Shown here piece by piece: positions 47,001 through 54,857 of a stretch of DNA of 64,000 bases (its first letter is position 1; each line of letters opens with the position of its first letter). This DNA comes from an uncultured Paraprevotella sp. (lineage in GTDB: Bacteria > Bacteroidota > Bacteroidia > Bacteroidales > Bacteroidaceae): assembly GCA_944321525.1 (NCBI GenBank), contig CALULQ010000005.1:1-64000 (forward strand), written 5' to 3'. Below the pieces are notes generated by a model. It searched no databases. It saw only the letters and a program-made list of their open reading frames with translations, and was not told the DNA's origin. A program made the position numbers and the translations under genes.

Positions 47001-47114
47001 TCCGCCGTTGTCCCCCGTTGCTTTACCGTAGATGAAGTGGTCGTCCCATTCGTTTGCGGTGAGGCGCATCCGCTTGGTTTTCCGTCGGCCAAGTCCTTGC
47101 GTTTCGTCAGTCAT
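44061..47114 (-). CDS. DNA2-like protein: PD-(D/E)XK nuclease fused to superfamily 1 helicase
   Basis: I chose the ATG at 47114, giving 1017 residues. It overlaps the mltF-like stop by eight bases, and the longer in-frame extension is compositionally odd. The N-terminal half has a Cas4/RecB-type nuclease core with GRMDLLTQDARKLIELKSGK (Asp and ExK) and HQLQMALYKEMLYY. The C-terminal half is a UPF1/DNA2-type helicase: Walker A GPPGTGKTS, motif II LIDEASQ, motif III GDHKQLPAV, motif IV RQGRMHPDIS, motif V DTVERYQGSQRD and motif VI LNVALTRARQQ. Proteins of this plan process DNA ends and flaps. A housekeeping repair role is most likely; a defence role cannot be excluded. Confidence 0.88.
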   Translation of the reverse strand: MTDETQGLGRRKTKRMRLTANEWDDHFIYGKATGDNGGRLLKVAYANASDAVFAELNQQLFKGAQLNLLSVETLRNEAEDAADFPFVLFPEMLVLEPDFLLDITALCACMKPYGHSPYTHLLNKFAPPARSAAIQLGNAANQFLDDCVNEQGDSPAEEELYLRSMQNSFRNSPLAYTTLSGIDRQFFDQCKTQFHNIRQMVKGHFGAAHIDIQQTPVELEPAFLCEALGLQGRMDLLTQDARKLIELKSGKAEEYPVREPREEHQLQMALYKEMLYYNLDLPRESVQAFLLYSRYPQIYAPRVPRAKIRSAMALRNAILHMERRLARGESRQLTGELTEERINVSGRDDRFYRQYLRPRIEAMLRPLRRMAGTEADYFHRFLAFTEREQFLAKTGDKPNGSDLGFSSTWRCTTAEKQEEGNILTGLRLRPVCDDEGAVTGLELDVPAYGDDFLPNFREGDMVMLYERDQEQDTAASRQFFRCTVESITPTRVILRLSYKQRNAGVFHTGKRYALEPGYMDATFNQAYAGLFALLTAPKERKELLLGQRPPQSDPAIGLNLSHGNEDIASIALKAKQARDYFLLVGPPGTGKTSVALKAMVEEFLSDTPEKTLLLMAYTNRAVDEICEMLSTIRPTPDYVRIGQELNCAPAFRPRLMKQVIGRAKSRKDIYDILAPVRLFAGTISSLCGQTELFGLKAFDVALIDEASQVLEPQLLPLLCATTDVNRGDYNLNRCAIGKFILIGDHKQLPAVVAQPPSVSRVDEESLRAIGLTDCRNSLFERLLGLCRIQGRTDCVAMLKRQGRMHPDISEFVNRKFYEGRLGIVPLKHQLEELRTASLPCPDPWTAFVASTRMGFVSVARGDAGPHPKSNKREAEAVARLVFTLLRLHRDSAPVQEMGKHIGIIVPFRAQIAMVRKALASLGIPHAGAFTIDTVERYQGSQRDVIIFSTTVSQPAQLAALSEATDESDGPRLDRKLNVALTRARQQFFMVGDDSLLRRCPSYRELLDFLGESRIFRA

Positions 47115-48384
47115 TGCTTTCCGTGTTGTTTCCTTCCGCTTTGTATTTCTCTTCCAGTTCCTCGGCGCTGAGCACTTTGCTCTTGAATCCGTTCCGCGAG
47201 TTGCGCCGCGCGGGGGCGGGTTGTGTGCCGGCCGTTCCGCCATGCACGGCTCCGCGGTAGCGTTGCCATCTTTCCAATATGGCCGTCACGTAGCCATGGG
47301 TCTCTTCTCCGCGCAGGTAACCGTAGCGCACCACCGGGTCGTTATAGTATTGCGGTTGGCTCAGGCGCAGGATGAAAGGCGCCACGTCGGCCCATGTCTT
47401 GGCGTTTTTGCCGTGCTTGCGGGCCAAGGCCATGGCGTCGCGCACATGTCCGGCGCCGCCGTTGTAAGCCGCCAGCACGAAACAGATGCGCTCCGCGCGC
47501 CCGGGAATGTCGCTGAACTTGCGTTCAAGTTCCCGGATGTAGCGTGCAGCCGCGGCGATGTTTTGTTCCGGCTGGTGCATCTGGCCGGCGGGGAGGCCCA
47601 GATGGGCGGCCGTCTCGGGCATGATTTGCATCAGTCCCCTTGCGCCGGCCCACGACACGGCTTGCGGATCGAAGCCCGACTCCTGGTAGCATTGGGCGGC
47701 CATGAGCCGCCAATCCCAGCCGATAGCTTGGCTATGCCGCACGAAACTGGCGTCATAGGGCGAGATGATGCCCTTGGCACGGTTCTGGAACGGCGCGCGG
47801 ACGTGGCGCTTCACGCCGCCTCCGAGCGAGAACCTTTTGCGCTCGCGCTCCAGCAGGAAAGCCCTCGTCTCTGGCTTGTACCACCCGTCCAAGGCTGCGG
47901 CCAGGTAGGTGGCGTCTTTCCGTATCACCCATCCGGATTTGAGGGTGTCGGCCTGGCTTGCGGCAGAATGCCATGCGCCGGAAAACTGCAAGGCGGGATC
48001 CAAAGGGCGACTTTCGGGGATGTCCAGCGCGATGAGGTCTATTTCGCCGTTCTTCAGTCTTCTGAACAAATCGGCGGTATCCCTCACCGTTTCCATGCGT
48101 AGCTTGGCACCGATGGAGTTGGCAAAGCTTTCGGCCATTTCGAATTGCAGTCCGAATCCCCGTCCTCTGTATTCGTAATAAGTGTCCGGTCCGGACAAGG
48201 TGGCGGCGATCAGCTCTCCGGCCTCCTGGATTTGGGCAAGGTCGTAGGCCAGATTGTCCATCGGTTCTTCCTCCGTGATGCCGAGCGGGGAGATTCTCCT
48301 TTCTTCCTTCTCCTCGCAAGCCGTCAGAAGGAAGCAGACGATGGCGGCCGTGATGATGTGCAGAAACCGTCGCTTATTGGTCAT
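47107..48384 (-). CDS. MltF-like membrane-bound lytic murein transglycosylase
   Basis: I chose the ATG at 48384 (425 residues), which gives a lipoprotein signal (IVCFLLTACEEKEE). The ATG at 48393 is an alternative. Residues about 35-245 form a solute-binding-protein-like domain (YRGRGFGLQFEMAESFANSI, DLIALDIPESR). About 255-400 is an SLT domain with the catalytic Glu in CYQESGFDPQAVSWAGARGL, then MQIMPETAAHLG and AAYNGGAGHV. The two-domain plan matches MltF, which cleaves peptidoglycan with 1,6-anhydro product formation. It overlaps udk at its start and the helicase gene at its end, so the three are one transcript. Confidence 0.88.
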   Translation of the reverse strand: MTNKRRFLHIITAAIVCFLLTACEEKEERRISPLGITEEEPMDNLAYDLAQIQEAGELIAATLSGPDTYYEYRGRGFGLQFEMAESFANSIGAKLRMETVRDTADLFRRLKNGEIDLIALDIPESRPLDPALQFSGAWHSAASQADTLKSGWVIRKDATYLAAALDGWYKPETRAFLLERERKRFSLGGGVKRHVRAPFQNRAKGIISPYDASFVRHSQAIGWDWRLMAAQCYQESGFDPQAVSWAGARGLMQIMPETAAHLGLPAGQMHQPEQNIAAAARYIRELERKFSDIPGRAERICFVLAAYNGGAGHVRDAMALARKHGKNAKTWADVAPFILRLSQPQYYNDPVVRYGYLRGEETHGYVTAILERWQRYRGAVHGGTAGTQPAPARRNSRNGFKSKVLSAEELEEKYKAEGNNTESND

Positions 48385-49009
48385 GATTCTCATTGAAGGT
48401 GAGTCCCAGGCGGTGCAGGATGTAAGAGCGCATGATGCCGATGGCCTTCTCGTTCTCTCCGCCTTGGGGAATGATGAGGTCGGCATACCGCTTGGTCGGT
48501 TCGATGAATTCCAGGTGCATGGGCTTGAGCACCGCGCGGTAGCGGTCTACCACCATCTGTACGGTGCGTCCGCGCTCCACGATGTCGCGCTCGATGACGC
48601 GGATGAGGCGTTCGTCCGGGTCGGCGTCTACGAAAATCTTCAAGTCCATCAGCTCGCGCAGCTCCTTGTTGGCCAAGGCGAGGATGCCTTCGATGAGTAC
48701 GACCTTACGGGGCTCAACGTGTACGGTGGGCTGCAAACGGTTGCATTCCAAATAAGAATAAGTCGGTTGTTCTATGGCTTGTCCTGCCTTCAGTTCGCGC
48801 ACTTGCCGCACGAGCAAGTCCCAGTCGAAGGCCGACGGGTGGTCGTAATTGATTTTCCGTCGCTCCTCCATGGGCATCCCCGTGGTTTCGATGTAGTAGG
48901 AATCCTGCGGGATGAGCGCCACTTCTCCTGGCGGCAAGCTTTCTATGATTTTCCGGGCTACGGTGGTCTTGCCCGAACCGGTTCCCCCGGCAATGCCGAT
49001 GATGTACAT
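48374..49009 (-). CDS. udk: Uridine kinase
   Basis: This 211-residue protein phosphorylates uridine or cytidine in pyrimidine salvage. The P-loop is GIAGGTGSGKTT near the N-terminus, then PQDSYYIETTGMP, NYDHPSAFDWDLL and VVLIEGILAL, with the Arg-rich lid DPDERLIRVIERDIVERGR. These match the family along its length. It is first gene of the minus-strand cluster, overlapping the mltF-like gene by 11 bases. A -7 element lies just upstream at 49030-49037. Confidence 0.95.
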   Translation of the reverse strand: MYIIGIAGGTGSGKTTVARKIIESLPPGEVALIPQDSYYIETTGMPMEERRKINYDHPSAFDWDLLVRQVRELKAGQAIEQPTYSYLECNRLQPTVHVEPRKVVLIEGILALANKELRELMDLKIFVDADPDERLIRVIERDIVERGRTVQMVVDRYRAVLKPMHLEFIEPTKRYADLIIPQGGENEKAIGIMRSYILHRLGLTFNENHDQ

Positions 49010-49029
49010 AAGCGTTCCTTTTTCGCTTG

Positions 49030-49037
49030 CAAAGATA
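49030..49037 (-). promoter_or_regulatory. Bacteroidetes -7 element upstream of udk
   Basis: Read on the minus strand this is TATCTTTG, an exact TAnnTTTG match, 20 bases before the udk start. No clear -33 element is seen. The 312-base gap 49010-49321 otherwise holds the divergent promoter at 49130-49161; the rest shows nothing recognisable. Confidence 0.5.
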
Positions 49038-49129
49038 GGGCTTTTTGCGGCTTCTCATCTCGAAAATAACAGATTTTATGCGCGATGCTTTCCTGAGAGC
49101 CTTGTCTCGGATATTTTTGCAGCGGAAAC

Positions 49130-49161
49130 CTTGGCGGGCGTGGAACATTTCGTTACCTTTG
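49130..49161 (+). promoter_or_regulatory. Promoter upstream of the Dabb-family gene
   Basis: CTTG (49130-49133) and TACCTTTG (49154-49161) are separated by 20 bases, the usual Bacteroidetes spacing. The start codon at 49322 is 160 bases away, so the transcript would have a long untranslated leader. Confidence 0.55.
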
Positions 49162-49321
49162 TCCAACGAAACGAGCATCCGGGAAATGTCTGGCGGATAT
49201 TGCCCAATATATGGTAACAGTATCAGAACAGGACAAAAAGCGGAGACGCCTGAGAAGCGTGCCTGAGGCGCGAGGAGAACATGCACGCAAGGAGTGAATG
49301 ATATAATAAAAGAGGAGAAAG

Positions 49322-49621
49322 ATGGTAAAACATATCGTATTGTTCCAGTTGGATCCGGCCATGGACGCCGGACGGAAAGCGGAAGTGATGGCCGCCTTTA
49401 AGAAAGGCATTGAAGCGTTGCCCGCGGAGATACCTTTCATCCGCAGGATAGAAGTGGGCCTGAATGCCAATCCTGCCGAGGACTTTGACATTGCGCTTTA
49501 CAGCGAATTCGACACGATGGACGATGTGAAAGCCTATTCCGTCCATCCGAAGCACGTGGCGGTGGCTGCTTTGCTGAAGGATTGCAAAAAGGCCCGTTCG
49601 TGCGTCGATTATGAGGTTTGA
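49322..49621 (+). CDS. Dabb-family (stress-responsive alpha/beta barrel) small protein
   Basis: This 99-residue protein begins MVKHIVLFQLDP, contains the alternating beta/alpha pattern of dimeric alpha/beta-barrel proteins, and has DDVKAYSVHPKHVAVAALLK, a typical Dabb signature. Members are dimers of mostly unknown function; some act as cyclases or in stress response. It is a single-gene unit between udk and the his leader. Confidence 0.85.
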   Translation: MVKHIVLFQLDPAMDAGRKAEVMAAFKKGIEALPAEIPFIRRIEVGLNANPAEDFDIALYSEFDTMDDVKAYSVHPKHVAVAALLKDCKKARSCVDYEV

Positions 49622-49652
49622 GAAGTTTTATTGCTTGTTTTCTGCCATTTTT

Positions 49653-49684
49653 GTTGCCCGTGTGTGGGAAAAAGTTTATCTTTG
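49653..49684 (+). promoter_or_regulatory. Promoter of the histidine operon
   Basis: GTTG (49653-49656) and TATCTTTG (49677-49684) are separated by 20 bases, a near-consensus Bacteroidetes promoter. The leader-peptide ATG follows 18 bases later. Confidence 0.7.
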
Positions 49685-49702
49685 CCACAAATAAGATAGA
49701 AA

Positions 49703-49747
49703 ATGAAGAATATTGCTACACGTCATCATCACCATCCTAACGGTTGA
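49703..49747 (+). CDS. hisL: Histidine operon leader peptide
   Basis: A complete 14-codon open frame reads MKNIATRHHHHPNG. Four consecutive His codons lie at 49724-49735. It sits just after the his promoter and just before mutually exclusive RNA structures and hisG. This is the arrangement of ribosome-mediated attenuation: low histidyl-tRNA stalls the ribosome at the His run. It is too short for routine gene calling. Confidence 0.92.
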   Translation: MKNIATRHHHHPNG

Positions 49748-49810
49748 ACATCGGTAGGCTGTGCTACGTGTGCCAGTAGAAGATAAAAGAAATGAAGGCT
49801 TGCCGATGTT
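49736..49810 (+). promoter_or_regulatory. his attenuator: anti-antiterminator and antiterminator pairings
   Basis: Strand 2 (49747-49760, AACATCGGTAGGCT) can pair over 14 positions with 49797-49810 (GGCTTGCCGATGTT), three of them G-U. This antiterminator uses the left half and loop of the terminator. Strand 2 can alternatively pair with the leader's own Pro-Asn region: CCTAACG (49736-49742) with CGGTAGG (49752-49758), one mismatch. A ribosome stalled on the His codons would cover 49736-49742 and free strand 2. A ribosome that reaches the stop codon (49745-49747) would cover strand 2 and let the terminator form. Confidence 0.85.
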
Positions 49811-49826
49811 GCGGTGAGCCTTTTTT
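49795..49826 (+). terminator. his attenuator terminator
   Basis: AAGGCTTGCCG (49795-49805) pairs with CGGTGAGCCTT (49812-49822) around ATGTTG, with two central G-U pairs. The T-run extends over 49821-49826. It ends 38 bases before the hisG ATG at 49865 and competes with the antiterminator for 49797-49810. Confidence 0.88.
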
Positions 49827-49864
49827 CGTTGGTCGTGAATCCATCATAAAAAAGAGAAGAATAT

Positions 49865-50716
49865 ATGCTTAGAATTGCAGTACAATCCAAAGGGCGCCTT
49901 TACGAGGACACCATGGCGCTCCTGGCCGAGGCCGACATTAAAGTGAGTTCATCCAAACGCACCTTGTTGGTGCAGTCGTCCAACTTTCCGGTAGAGGTGC
50001 TCTACCTGCGCGACGATGATATTCCGCAGTCGGTGGCCAGCGGGGTGGCCGACGTGGGCGTCGTGGGAGAGAACGAGTTTGTTGAACGCGAAGAAAACGC
50101 CGTGGTCATCCGCCGGCTTGGATTTAGTAAATGCCGCCTTTCGCTTGCCATTCCCAAGGCGGTGGATTATCAGGGACTGGAATGGTTCGAGGGCAAGAAA
50201 ATCGCCACGTCGTATCCCAATATTTTGCGCAAGTTCATGAAGGAAAACGGCGTGGAAGCCGATATTCACGTTATCACGGGCTCGGTGGAAATCGCGCCGG
50301 GCATCGGTCTGGCCGACGGCATTTTCGACATCGTCAGCTCCGGTTCCACGTTGGTGAGCAATAACTTGCAGGAAGTGGCCATTGTGATGAAGAGCGAGGC
50401 GTTGCTCATCGGCAATCCGTCGATGGATGCGGCGAAGAAGGCCATCCTCGACGAATTGCTTTTCCGCATCGAGGCGGTCAAGAGCGCGGAGGACAAGAAG
50501 TATGTCCTGATGAATGTCCCGTCGGACAAGGTGAAGGACGTGGTGGCCGTGTTGCCCGGGGCCAAGAGTCCCACCGTGATGCCATTGGCGCAAGAAGGTT
50601 GGAGCAGCGTGCACACGGTCATCGACGAGTCGCGCTTTTGGGAAATCATCACGCGCCTGAAGGAGTTGGGCGCACAAGGCATCCTGGTGGTGCCGGTGGA
50701 GAAAATGATTCTGTGA
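49865..50716 (+). CDS. hisG: ATP phosphoribosyltransferase, long form
   Basis: HisG catalyses the first step of histidine synthesis, joining ATP and PRPP. The 283-residue length shows the long form with a C-terminal ACT-like regulatory domain (about 210-283, MNVPSDKVKDVVAVLPGAKS), which binds histidine for feedback inhibition. Family motifs include MLRIAVQSKGRLYEDTMALL, DVGVVGENEF, KIATSYPNILRKF and the PRPP-binding region DGIFDIVSSGSTLVSNNL. It is first in hisGDCB, 36 bases before hisD. Confidence 0.97.
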   Translation: MLRIAVQSKGRLYEDTMALLAEADIKVSSSKRTLLVQSSNFPVEVLYLRDDDIPQSVASGVADVGVVGENEFVEREENAVVIRRLGFSKCRLSLAIPKAVDYQGLEWFEGKKIATSYPNILRKFMKENGVEADIHVITGSVEIAPGIGLADGIFDIVSSGSTLVSNNLQEVAIVMKSEALLIGNPSMDAAKKAILDELLFRIEAVKSAEDKKYVLMNVPSDKVKDVVAVLPGAKSPTVMPLAQEGWSSVHTVIDESRFWEIITRLKELGAQGILVVPVEKMIL

Positions 50717-50752
50717 TAAGACCGTAAAAAGGACAGACAAGGAGGCAGACAA

Positions 50753-52048
50753 ATGAATGTGATAAGTTATCCTAAACGTGAGGATTGGGACGAAATGCTG
50801 AAGCGTCCCGTGATGAATGTGGACACCTTGCGCGAGATTGTGGCCCGCGTGCTGGCCGACGTGAAGGCGCGTGGCGACCAGGCCGTCAAGGAATACGAGA
50901 AACAGTTCGACCATGTGGAGCTGGACAGCCTGGCCGTGACGGAAGACGAGATGTATGAGGCCGAATGGCAGGTGTCGCCGGAACTGAAAGAGGCTTTGGC
51001 CCTGGCGCACGACAACATCCGCAAGTTCCACGCTTCCCAGCGCTTCGAGTCGGAGAAGGTGGAAGTGTGCTCCGGCGTGACGTGCTGGCAGAAGGCCGTT
51101 CCCATCGAAAAGGTGGGGCTTTACATTCCGGGCGGCACGGCACCGCTCTTTTCCACGGTGCTGATGCTGGCCACTCCGGCCAAGATAGCCGGTTGCCGCG
51201 AAATCGTGCTGTGCACCCCGCCCAACCGCGAGGGGAAGGTGCATCCGGCCATCCTTTGTGCGGCCCGAGTGGCCGGCGTTAGCCGCATCTTCAAGGCCGG
51301 CGGCGTGCAGGCCATCGGCGCCATGGCCTACGGGACGGAAAGCGTGCCCAAGGTCTACAAGATATTCGGCCCGGGCAACCAGTTTGTCATGGCGGCCAAA
51401 CAGCAAGTGTCGCTCCACGACGTGGCCATCGACATGCCGGCCGGTCCGTCGGAGGTGGAAGTGCTGGCCGACGCCACGGCCAATCCGGTATTCGTGGCGG
51501 CCGACCTGCTCTCGCAGGCCGAGCACGGAGTGGACAGCCAGGTGTTGCTGGTGACCACCGACGAGGCCTTGATTGGCAAAGTGCAGGCCGAGGTGGAGCG
51601 CCAACTGGCCGTGCTGCCGCGCCGGGACATTGCGGCCAAGTCGTTGGCCAACAGCAAGCTCGTCGTGGTGCGGGACATGGACGAGGCGCTGGAACTGACC
51701 AACCGCTACGCTCCGGAGCATCTGATTATCCAGACGGCCGACTACAGGCAGGTGGCCGAAGGCGTCGTCAATGCCGGCAGCGTGTTCCTCGGCCCTTACA
51801 CGACGGAAAGTGCGGGCGACTACGCCTCGGGCACGAATCACACTCTGCCCACCAACGGATACGCCGTGGCCTATAACGGCGTGAACCTGGACAGCTACCA
51901 CCGTAAGATTACGTTCCAAGAGCTCACGCCTCAGGGCGTGCGCTCCATCGGGCCGGCCGTGGAGCTGCTTGCGGCAGGCGAGCAGCTGGATGCCCACCGC
52001 AATGCCATGGCCGTGCGCATGGATTCGTTGAACCTTAATACGAAATGA
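50753..52048 (+). CDS. hisD: Histidinol dehydrogenase
   Basis: This 431-residue protein oxidises histidinol to histidine in two NAD-dependent steps with bound zinc. Recognisable segments: [59 protein letters not shown] (zinc-site Gln and His) and [11 protein letters not shown] (catalytic Glu-His). [15 protein letters not shown] lies near the C-terminus. Its stop overlaps the hisC start in ATGA. Confidence 0.97.
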   Translation: MNVISYPKREDWDEMLKRPVMNVDTLREIVARVLADVKARGDQAVKEYEKQFDHVELDSLAVTEDEMYEAEWQVSPELKEALALAHDNIRKFHASQRFESEKVEVCSGVTCWQKAVPIEKVGLYIPGGTAPLFSTVLMLATPAKIAGCREIVLCTPPNREGKVHPAILCAARVAGVSRIFKAGGVQAIGAMAYGTESVPKVYKIFGPGNQFVMAAKQQVSLHDVAIDMPAGPSEVEVLADATANPVFVAADLLSQAEHGVDSQVLLVTTDEALIGKVQAEVERQLAVLPRRDIAAKSLANSKLVVVRDMDEALELTNRYAPEHLIIQTADYRQVAEGVVNAGSVFLGPYTTESAGDYASGTNHTLPTNGYAVAYNGVNLDSYHRKITFQELTPQGVRSIGPAVELLAAGEQLDAHRNAMAVRMDSLNLNTK

Positions 52049-53094
52049 ACATGAAACCCTTACAACAATTAGTCCGACCGAATGTCTGGGCGTTGAAGCC
52101 ATACAGCTCCGCCCGCGACGAATACAAGGGGGTGGCGGCGTCGGTGTTCCTCGATGCGAATGAGAATCCCTACAATGCGCCCTACAACCGCTATCCCGAC
52201 CCGTTGCAGGAAGAGGTGAAGCGCCTGCTGGCACCCATCAAAGGCGTGAAGCCGGAGCAGATTTTCCTGGGCAACGGGAGCGACGAGGCCATCGACCTGG
52301 TGTTCCGCGTCTTTTGCGAGCCCCGTGTGGACAACGTGGTGGCCATCGCGCCCACTTACGGCATGTATAAGGTGTGTGCCGACATCAACGACGTGGCCTA
52401 CCGCCCCGTGCTGTTGGACGAGAATTTCCAGATGGATGCCGACAAGGTGCTGGCCGCCACGGACCACCGGACGAAAGCCATTTTCCTCTGCTCGCCCAAC
52501 AACCCTTCGGGCAACGATCTGGATCGCGAGGAGGTGGTCAAACTCATCACGCGCTTCGAGGGGCTGGTGGTGATCGACGAGGCGTATTCCGACTTTTCCT
52601 CGCAGAAACCATTTCGTGAGGAACTGGACGCATATCCCAACATCATTGTGCTCAACACCTTCTCCAAGGCATGGGGCAGCGCGGCCATCCGTTTGGGCAT
52701 GGCTTTCGCCTCGCCGGAGATCATTGCCTTATATAATAAGGTGAAGTATCCCTACAACGTCAACCAGCTGACCCAGCAGCAGGCCGTGGAAATCCTGAAG
52801 AAGCGGTTCGACGTGGACAAGTGGGTCAAGATGATTCTCCGCGAGAGGCAGCAGGTCATGTCGGCCTTCGCGGAGCTGGCGGTGTGCGAGAAGGTGTATC
52901 CCACGGATGCCAACTTCTTCCTGGCCCGCGTCAAGGGGGCCGATGCCGTCTATGCCTACCTGGTGCGGAAGGGCATCATCGTGCGCAACCGTTCGCGGGT
53001 GGAGCTGTGCGGCGACTGCCTGCGGGTCACCATCGGTACGCCTCAGGAGGACAACTGCCTGCTGGCCGCCTTGCGTTCGTATAAACCGGAGTAA
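52045..53094 (+). CDS. hisC: Histidinol-phosphate aminotransferase
   Basis: This 349-residue PLP-dependent class I aminotransferase converts imidazole acetol phosphate to histidinol phosphate. [19 protein letters not shown] is the typical HisC start, [17 protein letters not shown] binds cofactor phosphate, [12 protein letters not shown] and [11 protein letters not shown] follow, and the PLP lysine is in [17 protein letters not shown]. The first ATG overlaps the hisD stop by four bases; a second ATG at 52051 is an alternative start. Confidence 0.97.
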   Translation: MNMKPLQQLVRPNVWALKPYSSARDEYKGVAASVFLDANENPYNAPYNRYPDPLQEEVKRLLAPIKGVKPEQIFLGNGSDEAIDLVFRVFCEPRVDNVVAIAPTYGMYKVCADINDVAYRPVLLDENFQMDADKVLAATDHRTKAIFLCSPNNPSGNDLDREEVVKLITRFEGLVVIDEAYSDFSSQKPFREELDAYPNIIVLNTFSKAWGSAAIRLGMAFASPEIIALYNKVKYPYNVNQLTQQQAVEILKKRFDVDKWVKMILRERQQVMSAFAELAVCEKVYPTDANFFLARVKGADAVYAYLVRKGIIVRNRSRVELCGDCLRVTIGTPQEDNCLLAALRSYKPE

Positions 53095-53112
53095 GAATCA
53101 AAACGGAAGAAG

Positions 53113-54216
53113 ATGAAGAGAGCTTTGTTTATAGACCGCGACGGGACTTTGATAAAAGAACCGGCGGACGAGCAAATCGACGCGTTCGAGAAATTGGAGT
53201 TCGTGCCGGGCGTCATGCGCAACCTGGCGTTCATCCGCCAGCGGCTCGACTACGAGTTTGTCATGGTGTCCAACCAAGACGGACTGGGCACCGATGCTTT
53301 CCCCGAGGACACGTTCTGGCCCGTGCACAATCTGGTGATGAAGACCTTGGAAGGCGAAGGCGTGACCTTCGACGACATCCTCATCGACCGCAGTTTCCCG
53401 GAAGAGCACCTGCCCACCCGTAAGCCGGGGACGGGCATGCTGGGCCGATACCTTTCCGGCGACTACGACATGGAGGCCTCTTGGGTGATTGGCGATCGCG
53501 AGACGGACGCGCAACTGGCCCTGAACCTCGGTTGCCGGGCACTGATCCTGAAGCCGAAGGATGAAAACTCCTTCGCGGACGAGCGCATCCGCTACGTGGA
53601 CAGCTGGGACAGCATTGCGGAGTTCCTCTTTGCCGGCGAACGGAAAGCGCAGGTGCGCCGCACGACGAAGGAGACCGACATCGAGGTGAGGCTCGACCTG
53701 GACGGCAACGGGCGGTGCGACATCCGCACGGGGCTGGGCTTCTTCGACCACATGCTGGAGCAAATCGGGAAGCACGGCGGGATGGACCTCTACATCCGCG
53801 TGAGGGGCGACTTGCAGGTGGACGAGCACCACACGATTGAGGACACGGCCCTGGCCTTGGGCGAATGCCTCGCGCGCGCCTTGGGCGACAAGCGCGGCAT
53901 CGAGCGCTACGGCTATTGTCTGCCCATGGACGACTGCCTGTGCAGCGTGGCCTTGGACTTCGGCGGCCGCCCCTGGCTGGTGTGGGACGCCGAGTTCCGC
54001 CGCGAGAAGATAGGCGAAATGCCCACCGAGATGTTCCTGCATTTCTTCAAGAGCCTGAGCGACGCCGCCAGGATGAACCTCAACATCAAGGCGGAAGGCA
54101 CGAACGAGCACCACAAGATTGAGGGCATCTTCAAGGCTTTGGCCCGCAGCCTGAAAATGGCCGCGCGCCGCGACATACATCATTTTGAGCTGCCCTCGAG
54201 CAAGGGCGTACTCTGA
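53113..54216 (+). CDS. hisB: Bifunctional histidinol-phosphatase / imidazoleglycerol-phosphate dehydratase
   Basis: This 367-residue fusion catalyses two steps of the pathway. Residues about 1-165 form the HAD-type phosphatase ([13 protein letters not shown] with the DxD nucleophile, [32 protein letters not shown]). Residues about 180-367 form the dehydratase ([54 protein letters not shown]) with the His/Glu metal ligands. It is the last gene before the operon's terminator; hisA, hisF, hisH and hisI are not in the window. Confidence 0.97.
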   Translation: MKRALFIDRDGTLIKEPADEQIDAFEKLEFVPGVMRNLAFIRQRLDYEFVMVSNQDGLGTDAFPEDTFWPVHNLVMKTLEGEGVTFDDILIDRSFPEEHLPTRKPGTGMLGRYLSGDYDMEASWVIGDRETDAQLALNLGCRALILKPKDENSFADERIRYVDSWDSIAEFLFAGERKAQVRRTTKETDIEVRLDLDGNGRCDIRTGLGFFDHMLEQIGKHGGMDLYIRVRGDLQVDEHHTIEDTALALGECLARALGDKRGIERYGYCLPMDDCLCSVALDFGGRPWLVWDAEFRREKIGEMPTEMFLHFFKSLSDAARMNLNIKAEGTNEHHKIEGIFKALARSLKMAARRDIHHFELPSSKGVL

Positions 54217-54278
54217 CGGGCCTTGTAGGGCTGGCTTGCGTCCCGGCCTCCGTCGCGGGGCGTGAGCCTATGGAATGC

Positions 54279-54339
54279 AATGCGCTGAACCGGAGAAAGC
54301 TGTGGCATGCGGCTTTCTCCGGTTCAGCGCATTTTTTTT
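54279..54339 (+). terminator. Terminator of the his operon
   Basis: Arms 54279-54300 and 54312-54333 are perfect inverted complements over 22 bases, with an 11-base loop and a following T-run to 54339. It is a strong intrinsic terminator, 62 bases after the hisB stop. Confidence 0.9.
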
Positions 54340-54532
54340 ATGGTTGTAAAATTGTTTTCTCTCCCTTCCCATGCCTCGTGCGGACGCAAGGAGCGGCGGG
54401 GCAGGCTCGGCTTGCGGCTTTGCCTGCATTCCGGGAGGAAGGGATGCGTCGGCTTCGCATTCGGTCGTCGGGGCATGGCGAGAGGGCCGAAGGGCGGGGA
54501 GAGCGGAAAAGCATGCTGCGGGCAACGAAGTT

Positions 54533-54598
54533 GTACTTGCCGCGGAGTACTCGAGTACTTGCCGCAGAGTACTCGAATGCTTTGCGGAAAGCACTGTG
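54533..54598. repeat. Dispersed 22-base palindromic repeat, locus D (three units)
   Basis: Two near-perfect units and a third diverged unit (ending GCGGAAAGCACT) lie in a row, with the core AGTACTCGAGTACT. The locus is in the 641-base gap between hisB and the GH43 gene. Besides the his terminator and the promoter near 54.8 kb, I see no gene or RNA in that gap (54340-54530 and 54600-54775 hold nothing identifiable). Confidence 0.85.
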
Positions 54599-54778
54599 AG
54601 GCGCTCCGCACGGCGCCGCGGCGCACCGCGCATTTTCGAGCGCGTCCGTGCCCTGTGCCCGTATGCTCTCACAGGCGTTCTCGCCGGTTGAGGCCGCGGG
54701 CGGGGGGACGCCATCGCGTCCCGCATGGAGCGCAGAACCCCACGGACCATCTTTTTTTGCGCCTTTTTGGCCCATTCT

Positions 54779-54810
54779 TTTGCGTAAGTAAAAATTTATT
54801 CTTAGCTTTG
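54779..54810 (+). promoter_or_regulatory. Promoter of the two-domain GH43 gene
   Basis: TTTG (54779-54782) and TAGCTTTG (54803-54810) are separated by exactly 20 bases, matching the Bacteroidetes consensus. The ATG follows at 54858. Confidence 0.7.
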
Positions 54811-54857
54811 CCTGATAATCAATCTACGGAAACAAGAACCATAAAAACAAACGCAAC

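Noticed and set aside
44061..47114. Dedicated phage-defence system around the nuclease-helicase
   Set aside because: The neighbours are housekeeping genes (udk, mltF-like). There are no mobile-element or other defence genes, so repair is the simpler reading.
6682..54598. CRISPR array
   Set aside because: The 22-base units are directly adjacent with no unique spacers, there are only two or three per locus, and no cas genes are present.
6600..54700. Small open frames on both strands over the repeats sharing peptides such as LEYSAASTRVL
   Set aside because: They are only translations of the 22-base repeat in various frames. They have no consistent start, length or flanking similarity.
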